From: Bacteroidales bacterium | GTDB lineage: Bacteria; Bacteroidota; Bacteroidia; Bacteroidales; F082 | Reading direction: 5' to 3' | NCBI GenBank assembly: GCA_024681295.1 | Contig: JAILBC010000088.1 | Location: forward strand, 1 to 42,456 | DNA length: 42,456 nt | Part shown: positions 1 to 7,832 of the stretch, one piece after another | How the letters are laid out: each line of letters opens with the position of its first letter | Position numbering within the stretch: the stretch's first letter is position 1 | Made by a program: the position numbers and the translations under genes | The notes under the pieces: model-generated | The model's database searches: none | What the model was told of the DNA's origin: nothing | What the model saw: only the letters and a program-made list of their open reading frames with translations

Positions 1-141
1 AACGTCGACCTCATGGCTCGTACCGCCGATGGCGGTCTCTTCAGCGGCACTCCGCTCTCCGGCCTCATCGCCTTGGTGATGTACATTGCCATCATCATCT
101 ACATGATTTGGGATTCGAAACGCGCTAAAGTAGAAGAATAA
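1..141 (+). CDS. C-terminal end of an unidentified membrane protein (5' truncated)
   Basis: An open frame enters from the left edge and ends at TAA (139-141), giving 46 residues. It holds one hydrophobic segment (roughly residues 18-37, rich in I, L, V, M and Y), followed by a short charged tail with Lys, Arg and Glu. This looks like the last transmembrane helix and cytoplasmic tail of an inner-membrane transporter or similar protein. The visible part is too short to name a family. A 45-bp double-hairpin repeat starts two bases after the stop codon and could end its transcript. Confidence 0.6.
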   Translation, partial: NVDLMARTADGGLFSGTPLSGLIALVMYIAIIIYMIWDSKRAKVEE

Positions 142-143
142 CC

Positions 144-188
144 GCCCTGAAGGGGCATCAAGCCAACAGCCCAGGGCAACGCCCTGGG
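144..188. repeat. 45-bp double-hairpin intergenic repeat, copy 1
   Basis: Hairpin 1 is GCCCTGAAGGGGC (144-156; 5-bp arms, 3-nt loop, one G-T pair). A 13-nt spacer follows, then hairpin 2, CCCAGGGCAACGCCCTGGG (170-188; perfect 8-bp arms, AAC loop). A second copy with the same total length, spacer length and orientation lies at 11670-11714. It sits between the truncated membrane gene and the C10 peptidase gene. It resembles a REP-like element; no mobility gene is visible nearby. Confidence 0.85.
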
Positions 189-201
189 GAAACAATGAAA
201 A

Positions 202-3200
202 ATGAAAAGAATTAGTTTAATATTTGCCATCATCCCCTTGACCGCCCTCACACTATTTGCGGGACATGTGGATTCAGAGACCGCCCGCAAGGTGGCAACG
301 ACATTCTTGAACAACAACGGTGCAAAAACCGATCAGCTGACCGACCTCTCCAAAGAAGCGGGATTCTCCAACCTCTACATTTTCAACGGCAATCCAGGTT
401 TCGTGGTGATGGCAGCAGATGATTGTGTTCAACCTATTTTGGGGTATTCCCTCACAGGGACCTTCAAGGTGGATGGCATGCCGGAAAACATCAAGTACTG
501 GCTGCAAGGCTATAGTGATGAGATTCAACACGCCGTCGACCATCAAATAAAAGCAACAGTAGAAACAACACAATTATGGAATAGTTTACTGTATAATAAA
601 TCCAATACCGCAACAACAGCAACTCCAGTGGCTGGGCCGCTGATTCAAACCAAATGGGGTCAAGGCTCACCCTATAATAACCTTTGTCCTTCCAATTCTC
701 TCACAGGCTGCGTCGCCACCGCCATGGCACAAGTCGCGAAATATTGGAACTATCCAACGCGAGGCATTGGATCACACAGTTATCAATACCAAAGCTACGG
801 CAACATCGCCGCCGATTTCGGAGCCATAACCTACGATTGGGGAAATATGACCGATACGTATTCCAGCACAAGCACTTCCGCCCAAAATGAGGCTGTTGCC
901 ACGCTCATGTACCATTGCGGTGTCATGGTAGAGATGCAGTACGGTCCCTCCGAAAGTGGTTCCAACATCACAAGGTCCTCCATCGGGATGGCCACTTATT
1001 TCAACTACAACACTTCCTATCTCGAAAAAAAAGACTATCTCGATAAAAAATGGTCTGACACGCTGAAATATGAACTAAACAACAACAGGCCTATCCTCTA
1101 TGCAGGAAACGGGACCGGGGGTCACGCTTTCGTTTGTGATGGATACGACAGCGACGGCAACTTTCATTTCAACTGGGGATGGAGCGGTAATAACGATGGT
1201 TATTTTCCGCTCAGTGCTTTAAAACCAGGATCCTACAATTTCAGCGAAGGGCAGCTTGCGGTAATCAGTATCTATCCATTGACCAACGCAACAACGCCCC
1301 TTTCCTTGGGAAACGATCAAACCTCGCTCACATGGACTGATAGTCAAAATTGTAGCTCCTACAACATCTACAGAAACGATGCCCTTATCGCCACAACTAC
1401 TGAAAGGACCTATACCGACCCCAATCCATTTTACGGCGCCAACAAGTACTACGTTAGAGGTCAGGCAGGAACGGTTCTTTCACTGCCCTCCAACTATGCA
1501 ACAGTCAATATCGATTATCCAACGCCAATCGCAAATCATCTTCAGGCGGAAACCTCTGATGATAACATCGTTTTATCATGGGAAGCCCCAGAATGGTGCT
1601 TTCCTTCCATAGCGGATGGAACGACTTTCTCCTATGTAGACGAAGAAAGACAGACTAACAATGACTCGCGTTATACCTGGCCAGAAGGTGATTTCGTCCT
1701 ATCATGGGGTCACCGTTACCCTGCAGAGATCCTAACAAATTACAACGGGAAAGTCATCCATGAAATATCATTTTTCAGCATGTACCCTGGTGCTTTCGAT
1801 GTAGTTGTTTACCAAGAGACAATGGATGACAAACCGGTTACAGAAATAGTCAGGGAATCCATCACCACATCAAGAATAGGATGGAGCAGGGTCGGTTTAA
1901 GAACACCTGTGATTGTCGACAGCAATCAAGACCTTTGGATTTTTATTTCCAATACTGATTGTAAAGTACACACTATTTACAACAACAATGTCACTGGCAA
2001 CATAAATGGCTGTTATTATTCTAACCTTGATCCCACAGTTGCGTGTGGTCACGATAGCGAAAACAACATTGTTTGGATGATATGTGCCTACCTTACCGAC
2101 GGCACCTACACCTACAACCTCTATGACGGCACCACGAAGGTGAATGGGGATGTGCCAATTACTAGCACAAACTACACCATCAACAACTTAGCTGACGGTG
2201 TACATCAATTTACCGTGAAGACCAACTACTACGGCAACGAGTCGGAAGCCTCCAACATGGCAGGATTGACCTTAGGAACAGCACCAGCACTGGAGACATT
2301 GAAACTTGGTTCCGGAAACGTCATGACCGTAGCCAGCGGTAGCACACTTACCGTCACTGGCACACTGACCAACGACGACCCAGCCAATCTCGTGATAGAA
2401 AATGGTTCACAGCTTTTCTATAGTTCCAACACAAAAGCTACTGTCAAAAAGAGCATCACTGGGTATGGTACCTCCGACAACCAAAGCGGTTGGTATCTTA
2501 TCGCTTCGCCACTCACCGATCAACTCAACATTGCCGAAGGCACCAATCTCACGAACGCCGGAGATTTTGACCTATACATTTTCGATCAGACAAACAACAA
2601 AGAATGGCTTAACTACAAACAGAACCACTTCACCACCATTGAGAACAAAAAAGGATACTTGTATGCCAATAAAAACGGAATTGATATAGAATTTTCAGGC
2701 ACAGTGAACAATACTAGTGGTTCTGTCGACTTAACCTATTCCTCAGGTTACACCTTCTCTGGATACAACCTTGTCGGCAATCCATACCCCTGTAACGCCA
2801 CCATTTCCAGAGAATACTACCGTATCGTTGAAACCTCCGAAGGATCAAAACTGCAACTTGCCTCCTCTGCCATCGCACCGATGGAAGGCATCTTGGTAAA
2901 GTCCACCGGAACTTCTGACAACAACATCATTTTCACTAAGGAATCAGGTTCCAAAGAAGACAACGACACCAAAGCCATGATCAAACTGACTATTACCAAA
3001 GGTCAAGACGACATACTGGACAAGGCTTGCATCCACTTTGACGGAGATTACAACATGGAGAAGATTACATTCCGCGATGCCGGCACCCAACTCTACCTCA
3101 CTCAAAACGGCAAACAATATGCCTTGTTGGTTATTGATCAACAAACCGAAGTCCCCATCAGCTTCAAAGCCAGTACGGATGGCGAATACACGTTAACCGT

Positions 3201-3540
3201 CACAGCACCTCTCACCTCTCACCTCTCAACTCTCAACTTCAAATCCCTCCACCTTGTCGACAACCTCACTGGAGCCGACATCGACCTGCTCCAGAACCCG
3301 AGCTACAATTTCGAAGCTAAAGCCAACGATTATGCCGCAAGGTTTAAATTGGTGTTCAACACCGAGGCCAACAACGACACCTACGGCGAGGATTTCGTCG
3401 AGGGGAAAACCACAATCATCGACATGACAGGACGTGTGGTCGCCACCGATCGCAACACCCAACTGGCCCCTGGCGTCTATATTATTCGCACGGTCAACGG
3501 AAACGAAACCAACAGCAAGAAAATCATCATCAACAAATAA
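202..3540 (+). CDS. Secreted C10 family cysteine peptidase (streptopain-like) with T9SS sorting domain
   Basis: This 1112-residue exported protease opens with a signal peptide (about residues 1-20) and a Spi-like propeptide region. The C10 catalytic domain follows, with nucleophile Cys170 in the motif TGCVATAMAQ, His308 in GGHAFVCDGY, and an Asn-Trp pair at 324-325 in HFNWGWSG; the catalytic set looks intact. Next come fibronectin-III-like segments (about 360-450 and 640-730) interrupted by a larger adhesin-like domain, then a beta-rich region. The end is a T9SS type A sorting domain (MTGRVV near 1073, VYIIRT, final KKIIINK). The family includes SpeB, interpain and PrtT. Secretion across the outer membrane by T9SS is inferred from the terminus. 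In-frame 7-bp repeats encode residues about 1003-1013. Its middle part is AT-richer than the neighbouring pyrH. Confidence 0.92.
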   Translation: MKRISLIFAIIPLTALTLFAGHVDSETARKVATTFLNNNGAKTDQLTDLSKEAGFSNLYIFNGNPGFVVMAADDCVQPILGYSLTGTFKVDGMPENIKYWLQGYSDEIQHAVDHQIKATVETTQLWNSLLYNKSNTATTATPVAGPLIQTKWGQGSPYNNLCPSNSLTGCVATAMAQVAKYWNYPTRGIGSHSYQYQSYGNIAADFGAITYDWGNMTDTYSSTSTSAQNEAVATLMYHCGVMVEMQYGPSESGSNITRSSIGMATYFNYNTSYLEKKDYLDKKWSDTLKYELNNNRPILYAGNGTGGHAFVCDGYDSDGNFHFNWGWSGNNDGYFPLSALKPGSYNFSEGQLAVISIYPLTNATTPLSLGNDQTSLTWTDSQNCSSYNIYRNDALIATTTERTYTDPNPFYGANKYYVRGQAGTVLSLPSNYATVNIDYPTPIANHLQAETSDDNIVLSWEAPEWCFPSIADGTTFSYVDEERQTNNDSRYTWPEGDFVLSWGHRYPAEILTNYNGKVIHEISFFSMYPGAFDVVVYQETMDDKPVTEIVRESITTSRIGWSRVGLRTPVIVDSNQDLWIFISNTDCKVHTIYNNNVTGNINGCYYSNLDPTVACGHDSENNIVWMICAYLTDGTYTYNLYDGTTKVNGDVPITSTNYTINNLADGVHQFTVKTNYYGNESEASNMAGLTLGTAPALETLKLGSGNVMTVASGSTLTVTGTLTNDDPANLVIENGSQLFYSSNTKATVKKSITGYGTSDNQSGWYLIASPLTDQLNIAEGTNLTNAGDFDLYIFDQTNNKEWLNYKQNHFTTIENKKGYLYANKNGIDIEFSGTVNNTSGSVDLTYSSGYTFSGYNLVGNPYPCNATISREYYRIVETSEGSKLQLASSAIAPMEGILVKSTGTSDNNIIFTKESGSKEDNDTKAMIKLTITKGQDDILDKACIHFDGDYNMEKITFRDAGTQLYLTQNGKQYALLVIDQQTEVPISFKASTDGEYTLTVTAPLTSHLSTLNFKSLHLVDNLTGADIDLLQNPSYNFEAKANDYAARFKLVFNTEANNDTYGEDFVEGKTTIIDMTGRVVATDRNTQLAPGVYIIRTVNGNETNSKKIIINK
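3208..3239 (+). repeat. In-frame heptanucleotide array inside the C10 peptidase gene
   Basis: Three copies of CCTCTCA, one ACTCTCA and a partial ACTT lie end to end with an exact 7-bp period. They are read in frame as PLTSHLSTLNF inside the region before the sorting domain. The same 7-bp period occurs at 4268, 6768, 11627, 31186 and 32424. Confidence 0.85.
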
Positions 3541-3541
3541 A

Positions 3542-3559
3542 CAACTCAACAACTCAACA
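3542..3559 (+). repeat. Octanucleotide leader repeat (CAACTCAA x2) before pyrH
   Basis: CAACTCAA occurs twice in tandem (3542-3549 and 3550-3557), followed by CA and then the pyrH ATG at 3560. It fills the whole gap between the peptidase stop and pyrH. No Shine-Dalgarno sequence is present. Similar 8-bp arrays abut the starts of moxR and lysC. Confidence 0.8.
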
Positions 3560-4267
3560 ATGAAATACAATCGCGTTTTACTGAAACTCAGCGGCGAGGC
3601 CCTCATGGGCAGCCAGCAATACGGCATCGACCCGCAACGTCTAAATGATTACGCCGACGAGATCATCGAGGCCGCCAAGACCGGCGTGCAGATTGGCATC
3701 GTCATCGGCGGAGGCAACATCTTCCGCGGACTGCAAGGCGCCTCCAAAGGCATGGACCGCATCCAAGGCGACTACATGGGCATGCTCGCCACCGTCATCA
3801 ACTCGATGGCCCTGCAAAGCACCCTCCAAGGCAAAGGCCAAAAGGCCACCTTGCTCTCAGGTCTCTACATCGACCGCATCGCCGACACTATGAGTTCCGC
3901 CAAGGCCATCCGCCTCCTCGAAGAAGGCCACATCGTCATCATGGGCGCCGGCACCGGCAACCCCTTCTTCACCACCGACACCGGAAGCGCCCTCCGCGCC
4001 GTGGAGATCAAAGCCGACGTCATCCTCAAAGGCACCCGCGTCGACGGCATCTACACCGCCGACCCGGAGAAAGACCCCACTGCCACCAAGTTCGCCCACC
4101 TCACCTACGACGAGGCCTATGAACGCAACCTCAAGGTGATGGACATGACCGCCTTCACCCTCTGCAAGGAAAACAACATGCCGATGTATGTGTTTGACAT
4201 GAACACCAGAGGGAATTTGCTCAAGGTGCTCAAAGGGGAAGAGATTGGGACTTTGGTGACCAAATAA
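3560..4267 (+). CDS. pyrH: UMP kinase
   Basis: A 235-residue uridylate kinase of the amino-acid-kinase fold. It phosphorylates UMP to UDP with ATP in cytoplasmic pyrimidine nucleotide synthesis. Visible family motifs are KLSGEAL (residues 9-15), GGGN (50-53), the UMP-binding segment around DYMGMLAT (71-78) and GTGNPFFTTD (131-140). Length is typical. The start was placed at the ATG giving MKYNRVLLKLSGEAL, because the frame upstream of it overlaps the peptidase gene. The third codon positions are strongly G/C-rich, as in frr and alaS, which suggests high expression. In many Bacteroidetes pyrH lies close to frr; here a glycosyltransferase gene sits between them. Confidence 0.97.
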   Translation: MKYNRVLLKLSGEALMGSQQYGIDPQRLNDYADEIIEAAKTGVQIGIVIGGGNIFRGLQGASKGMDRIQGDYMGMLATVINSMALQSTLQGKGQKATLLSGLYIDRIADTMSSAKAIRLLEEGHIVIMGAGTGNPFFTTDTGSALRAVEIKADVILKGTRVDGIYTADPEKDPTATKFAHLTYDEAYERNLKVMDMTAFTLCKENNMPMYVFDMNTRGNLLKVLKGEEIGTLVTK

Positions 4268-4286
4268 GAAGACAGAAGACAGAAGT
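4268..4286 (+). repeat. Heptanucleotide repeat after pyrH
   Basis: GAAGACA occurs twice and is followed by GAAGT. The array starts at the first base after the pyrH stop codon and nearly fills the gap to the next gene. The period is exactly 7 bp. Confidence 0.7.
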
Positions 4287-4290
4287 AAGA

Positions 4291-6177
4291 ATGGGGAGAA
4301 GGCATCATTTAAGGTCGGTGCGAAACAAGACTAGCCGCAAGCTGGACTACATCCTATTGGGGATGATCCTGGTAGTGGCTGCAGTACTGCGTCTGTGGAA
4401 GTTGGGTCAAGTGCCTTTCATGCACGACGAGTTCAGTGCCTTGTTCCGTCTTCGGTTCGACAGTTTCCGCGACCTTGTCCAATATGGAATCAAGATTGAC
4501 GGTCATCCAGCTGGCGTCCAAACTTTTCTTTATTATTGGTCCCAAATTGTGGGATGGAATGAGTTTTGGCTGAAGTTGCCTTTCGCCTTGATGGGTATTG
4601 GTTCTGTTTTTCTGATTTATGTCATTGGTCGACAATGGTTTAACAGAAAAGCGGGCTTGCTCGCCGCAGCCTTTTTCGCCGTAAGCCAATTCACCGTGTT
4701 TTACAGCCAAATCATCAGACCCTATTCGGCTGGCTTGTTTTTCGTACTCTTCTTCACCTATTTTTGGAACAAGGTTCTGTTCGACACGAAAAAGCCTTCT
4801 GTCGGAATTTGCATAGGTTTTGCCGTGACAGCCTGTCTGGCAGCCCTCGCCCACAACTTCTCTACCGCACAGGCTGGATTGATTTTCTTGACCGGTTTGT
4901 TCTTCCTTGGGAAAGAGCGTCGCAAAGCCTATTGGTTAAGTGGAATCGGGGCTTTCCTTCTTTATGCACCCAACCTTCCCATTTTCTACCATCAGACCTT
5001 TGTCAACGGAGGCATCGGTGGCTGGCTCGCCAAACCCGAGAGCAGCTTCCTGCTCGATTTCCTGCAATATACGATGAACTATGCTCCGCTCTTCATGTTC
5101 GCTGCAGGCATCCTCATCGTGCTTCCCTTCATCCTGCAGAAGCCAGAGAAACGTTCCCTCCCCATACGCTGGGCCGCCATCGCCTGGTTCGCCATCGTCT
5201 TTGCCGTGGCCTTCGTCTACTCACTACTCCGAGAGCCCATCATCCAATTCAGCACACTCATCTTTTGCTTCCCCTTCATTGTCCTCACGGCCTTCTCGTT
5301 CTACAAGAACAACAGCATGACCATGCTCCAGACGGTCATCGCCGTGGCTGCCATCCTCTTCATCGGCACCACCTCATTGATCACCAACCGGAGGCATTAC
5401 GACCTGATGTACCACCAGGGCTATGACCAGATTGCTCAACGGATGCAACAGGACAACGACAGTCTTTCCGACATCCGCTTCGCCACCTTCACCACCAAGA
5501 TCCAGTTCCCTGAGTTCTACCAAGCCCAAACCGATGTGACCCGTCGCGCCGTCTTCGATCAAGAAAACCATACTACCAAAGACTTCCGAGAGTGGCTCAA
5601 CGACGACAATAGCGAAATGCTGGGATTCGGTTGGACCGACTATCTCGACCCTTCGTGGGAGACCCAGGCCGTGGCTAGCTACCCTTGGTTGCTGCATAGC
5701 GACACCTGGTTCACCTCGCGCTACCTTACCCTTTCCAAAGACTCCGTAGCCGGTGCCCAGTACCTGCTCCACCCCCTCACCACGCATCCTCAGACCCTCG
5801 CTGAGATGGAATGGAATCAATCACAATATATCTATGGAGATTCACTAGATAAGAACACCGATGTTGTGGGCATTGTTGCCACCATACAGGCCTTCGACAC
5901 CATTCGCAACTGCGTGATTGTGATGGAGGTCCGCGACGCTGCAACCGACACCATCATCCAATGGCTGAGCAACACCGACGAAAGCGGCACCTTGTTCCCT
6001 GGCACCAACACCCTGGTCTTCGCCACACGCTTCAACCCGGAGAAATTCCCCGTAAAAGGGAAAGTCATAAAAACCTTCCTCTGGGACAAACAGAAAGGCA
6101 CGATGATTGTAAATCGACTCGACTACTATACTACTAGGTTCAATTCACGTCTTACTGGACTATATGACCCATTGTAA
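4291..6177 (+). CDS. ArnT/PMT-like membrane glycosyltransferase (GT39 type)
   Basis: A 628-residue polytopic membrane protein. After a short basic N-terminus, the first helix (about residues 19-39) leads into a periplasmic loop with HDEFSALFR (about 47-55). Such an acidic pair is the expected catalytic/metal site of polyprenyl-phosphate-sugar glycosyltransferases (PMT_2/ArnT). About ten further hydrophobic helices follow up to residue ~360, then a soluble C-terminal domain of about 260 residues, likely periplasmic. The family moves a sugar from a lipid-linked donor to lipid A, protein or a glycan. The acceptor cannot be told here. It starts 23 bases after pyrH and ends 27 bases before frr, so it is probably cotranscribed with both. 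Confidence 0.8.
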   Translation: MGRRHHLRSVRNKTSRKLDYILLGMILVVAAVLRLWKLGQVPFMHDEFSALFRLRFDSFRDLVQYGIKIDGHPAGVQTFLYYWSQIVGWNEFWLKLPFALMGIGSVFLIYVIGRQWFNRKAGLLAAAFFAVSQFTVFYSQIIRPYSAGLFFVLFFTYFWNKVLFDTKKPSVGICIGFAVTACLAALAHNFSTAQAGLIFLTGLFFLGKERRKAYWLSGIGAFLLYAPNLPIFYHQTFVNGGIGGWLAKPESSFLLDFLQYTMNYAPLFMFAAGILIVLPFILQKPEKRSLPIRWAAIAWFAIVFAVAFVYSLLREPIIQFSTLIFCFPFIVLTAFSFYKNNSMTMLQTVIAVAAILFIGTTSLITNRRHYDLMYHQGYDQIAQRMQQDNDSLSDIRFATFTTKIQFPEFYQAQTDVTRRAVFDQENHTTKDFREWLNDDNSEMLGFGWTDYLDPSWETQAVASYPWLLHSDTWFTSRYLTLSKDSVAGAQYLLHPLTTHPQTLAEMEWNQSQYIYGDSLDKNTDVVGIVATIQAFDTIRNCVIVMEVRDAATDTIIQWLSNTDESGTLFPGTNTLVFATRFNPEKFPVKGKVIKTFLWDKQKGTMIVNRLDYYTTRFNSRLTGLYDPL

Positions 6178-6204
6178 ACTATAAATCTATAAAAATATTG
6201 AAAA

Positions 6205-6768
6205 ATGACAGACGAATCCCAATTTGTATTAGACGAAGCCGCTGAGAGCATGGACAACACCATCAAGCATTTGGAGCATGAGTTCCAGGGCATCAGGGCA
6301 GGAAAAGCCAGTCCAGCCATGCTGAACGGCGTTATGGTTGAATACTACGGTGCCACGGTACCCATCGAGCAGACCGCCAACATCGGCTGCCCCGATGCCC
6401 GCATGATCGTAGTCATTCCTTTTGATAAGAGCGCACTCAACAACATCGCCAAAGCCATCTTGAACGCCAACCTGGGGTTCAACCCGATGAACAACGGCGA
6501 ACTGCTCCGCATCAGCGTACCCCCGTTGACCGAGGAACGCCGCCGCGAACTGGTGAAACGCACCAAGACCGCCGCCGAAGACGCCAAGGTGGGCATCCGC
6601 AACATCCGTCGCAACGCCAACGACGAAGCCAAGAAACTCGAGAAGGACACCATCTCCGAAGATGAGTCGAAACTCCTTCAGGAGGAAATCCAAAAACTCA
6701 CCGACAAGTACATCAAGAAGATTGATGAGCTCACGGAGCTGAAGTCAAAAGATATTCTCACCGTTTAA
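6205..6768 (+). CDS. frr: Ribosome recycling factor
   Basis: A 187-residue protein of standard length. With EF-G it splits the post-termination ribosome. It shows the expected RRF pattern: helix I with the GIRAGKASPAML segment (residues ~30-41), the central beta domain (YYGATVPIEQ, about 49-58), the conserved stretch PPLTEERRRELVKR, and long basic C-terminal helices (KTAAEDAKVGIRNIRR and onward). It follows the membrane glycosyltransferase by 27 bases and ends in a convergent heptad hairpin shared with ddl. Confidence 0.97.
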   Translation: MTDESQFVLDEAAESMDNTIKHLEHEFQGIRAGKASPAMLNGVMVEYYGATVPIEQTANIGCPDARMIVVIPFDKSALNNIAKAILNANLGFNPMNNGELLRISVPPLTEERRRELVKRTKTAAEDAKVGIRNIRRNANDEAKKLEKDTISEDESKLLQEEIQKLTDKYIKKIDELTELKSKDILTV

Positions 6769-6816
6769 ACGGAAAACGGAGAACGGAGAACTTTCCACTT
6801 TCCGTTTTCCGTTCTC
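6768..6816. terminator. Palindromic heptad array between frr and ddl, probable bidirectional terminator
   Basis: Seven contiguous 7-mers: AACGGAA, AACGGAG, AACGGAG, AACTTTC, CACTTTC, CGTTTTC, CGTTCTC. The purine half pairs with the pyrimidine half; for example ACGGAAAACGGA (6769-6780) is the exact reverse complement of TCCGTTTTCCGT (6801-6812). A T-run follows on the plus strand. It begins on the last base of the frr stop and covers the first two bases (on the plus strand) of the ddl stop (6815-6817), so it serves two convergent genes. The same design recurs at 32424-32486. Confidence 0.7.
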
Positions 6817-7792
6817 ATTTTTCTAAAGCGTCCTCTATCGCCATCCCAAACAGCTGTTCCAAGCTTAGGCCGAAACACCTGGCCTGGGCTGGGATAATGC
6901 TGGCCTCGGACATACCGGGAACAATGTTTGCCTCAATAAAGAACGCACCTTCCTTGCTGACGATGTAGTCCATACGGACAAAACCCTTGCATTCCAGCTT
7001 CTCATAAAGCATCGCCGTGGTCGCTTTGATTTCAATCTCAATCTCTTCGTCCACTTCAGCGGGGGTAATTTCTTCGCTTTTGCCAGCGGTATATTTGGCT
7101 TCATAGTCGAAAAACTCATTCTTGCTGCGGATCTCAGTCATCGGGAAGACCATCATCTTGCCTTTGTAGCACATGGCACCGCAGCCGAACTCACGCCCAT
7201 CGACGAATTTCTCACACATCACCTGTCGACCGGCAGCCCTTGCCGTAAAGATGGCAGGGACCAGCTCCTCGGCTGTCTTCACCTTGGTCACGCCTACGCT
7301 GGAACCGTTGCAGGTTGGTTTGACAAACAGGGGAAGACCCAACTGATTGATGATTTCCTCAGCATCGTATTTCTCACCTTCGTTGATAATGATGGAAGGT
7401 GCCACCTTGACACCGTAGGAAGCCACCACACGCTTGCAGAAGTCCTTGTGGAAAGTAAGGGCGCAAGTCGTCAGAGGTGATGAAGTGCATGGGATACCCA
7501 AAAGCTCCAAGTAACCCGAAAGCGGACCGTTTTCACCCGGCTCACCGTGCACGGCGTTAAACACCACATCGAATTTCGTCCGATGTCCGCCGACTGAGAT
7601 GGAAAAGTCGTTCTTGTCGACGTCCACCCGGGTACCGTCTTTCAAAAGTCCGTACCATCCCTTTTTCGAGACCACAATAATCTTTGAATTATACAGTTCA
7701 GGATTCAGGTTGTTTTTTACCACCTGGGCGCTCTTGACGGATATCTCAAATTCACCGGAATCACCGCCACAAACTATCGCTACATTCTTCAT
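6815..7792 (-). CDS. ddl: D-alanine--D-alanine ligase
   Basis: A 325-residue ATP-grasp ligase that joins two D-Ala with ATP to make the dipeptide end of the peptidoglycan precursor. The N-terminus (VAIVCGGDSGEFEISVKSA) carries the Ddl glycine loop and the ExxVS signature. HGEPGENGPLSGYLELLGIP is the second signature. The C-terminal metal/phosphate site is EANIVPGMSEASIIPAQA near residue 290. It is transcribed away from the PASTA gene, with 40 bases between the start codons. ddl, PASTA and rluD are commonly neighbours in Bacteroidetes. Its stop codon lies partly inside the heptad array. Confidence 0.96.
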   Translation of the reverse strand: MKNVAIVCGGDSGEFEISVKSAQVVKNNLNPELYNSKIIVVSKKGWYGLLKDGTRVDVDKNDFSISVGGHRTKFDVVFNAVHGEPGENGPLSGYLELLGIPCTSSPLTTCALTFHKDFCKRVVASYGVKVAPSIIINEGEKYDAEEIINQLGLPLFVKPTCNGSSVGVTKVKTAEELVPAIFTARAAGRQVMCEKFVDGREFGCGAMCYKGKMMVFPMTEIRSKNEFFDYEAKYTAGKSEEITPAEVDEEIEIEIKATTAMLYEKLECKGFVRMDYIVSKEGAFFIEANIVPGMSEASIIPAQARCFGLSLEQLFGMAIEDALEK

Positions 7793-7807
7793 ATTTGAAA
7801 TTTTTAT

Positions 7808-7815
7808 TAAATTTG
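7808..7815 (+). promoter_or_regulatory. Putative -7 box (TAAATTTG) for the PASTA gene
   Basis: TAAATTTG matches the Bacteroidetes TAnnTTTG -7 consensus and lies 17 bases before the ATG. No good TTG -33 element is seen at 19-20 bases upstream, so this is moderate evidence only. On the other strand only a weak match (TAATTTAG, 7819-7826) is seen for ddl. Confidence 0.45.
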
Positions 7816-7832
7816 CCGCTAAATTACTAAAT

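Noticed and set aside
99..317. Minus-strand 72-residue open frame across the first repeat
   Set aside because: It reads through the 45-bp double hairpin and into the antisense of the C10 signal peptide; it has no family likeness. Repeats of this type often create false small genes.
6768..6816. Possible CRISPR-like array in the short tandem repeats
   Set aside because: Units are 7 bp and contiguous with no spacers, and no cas gene is present.
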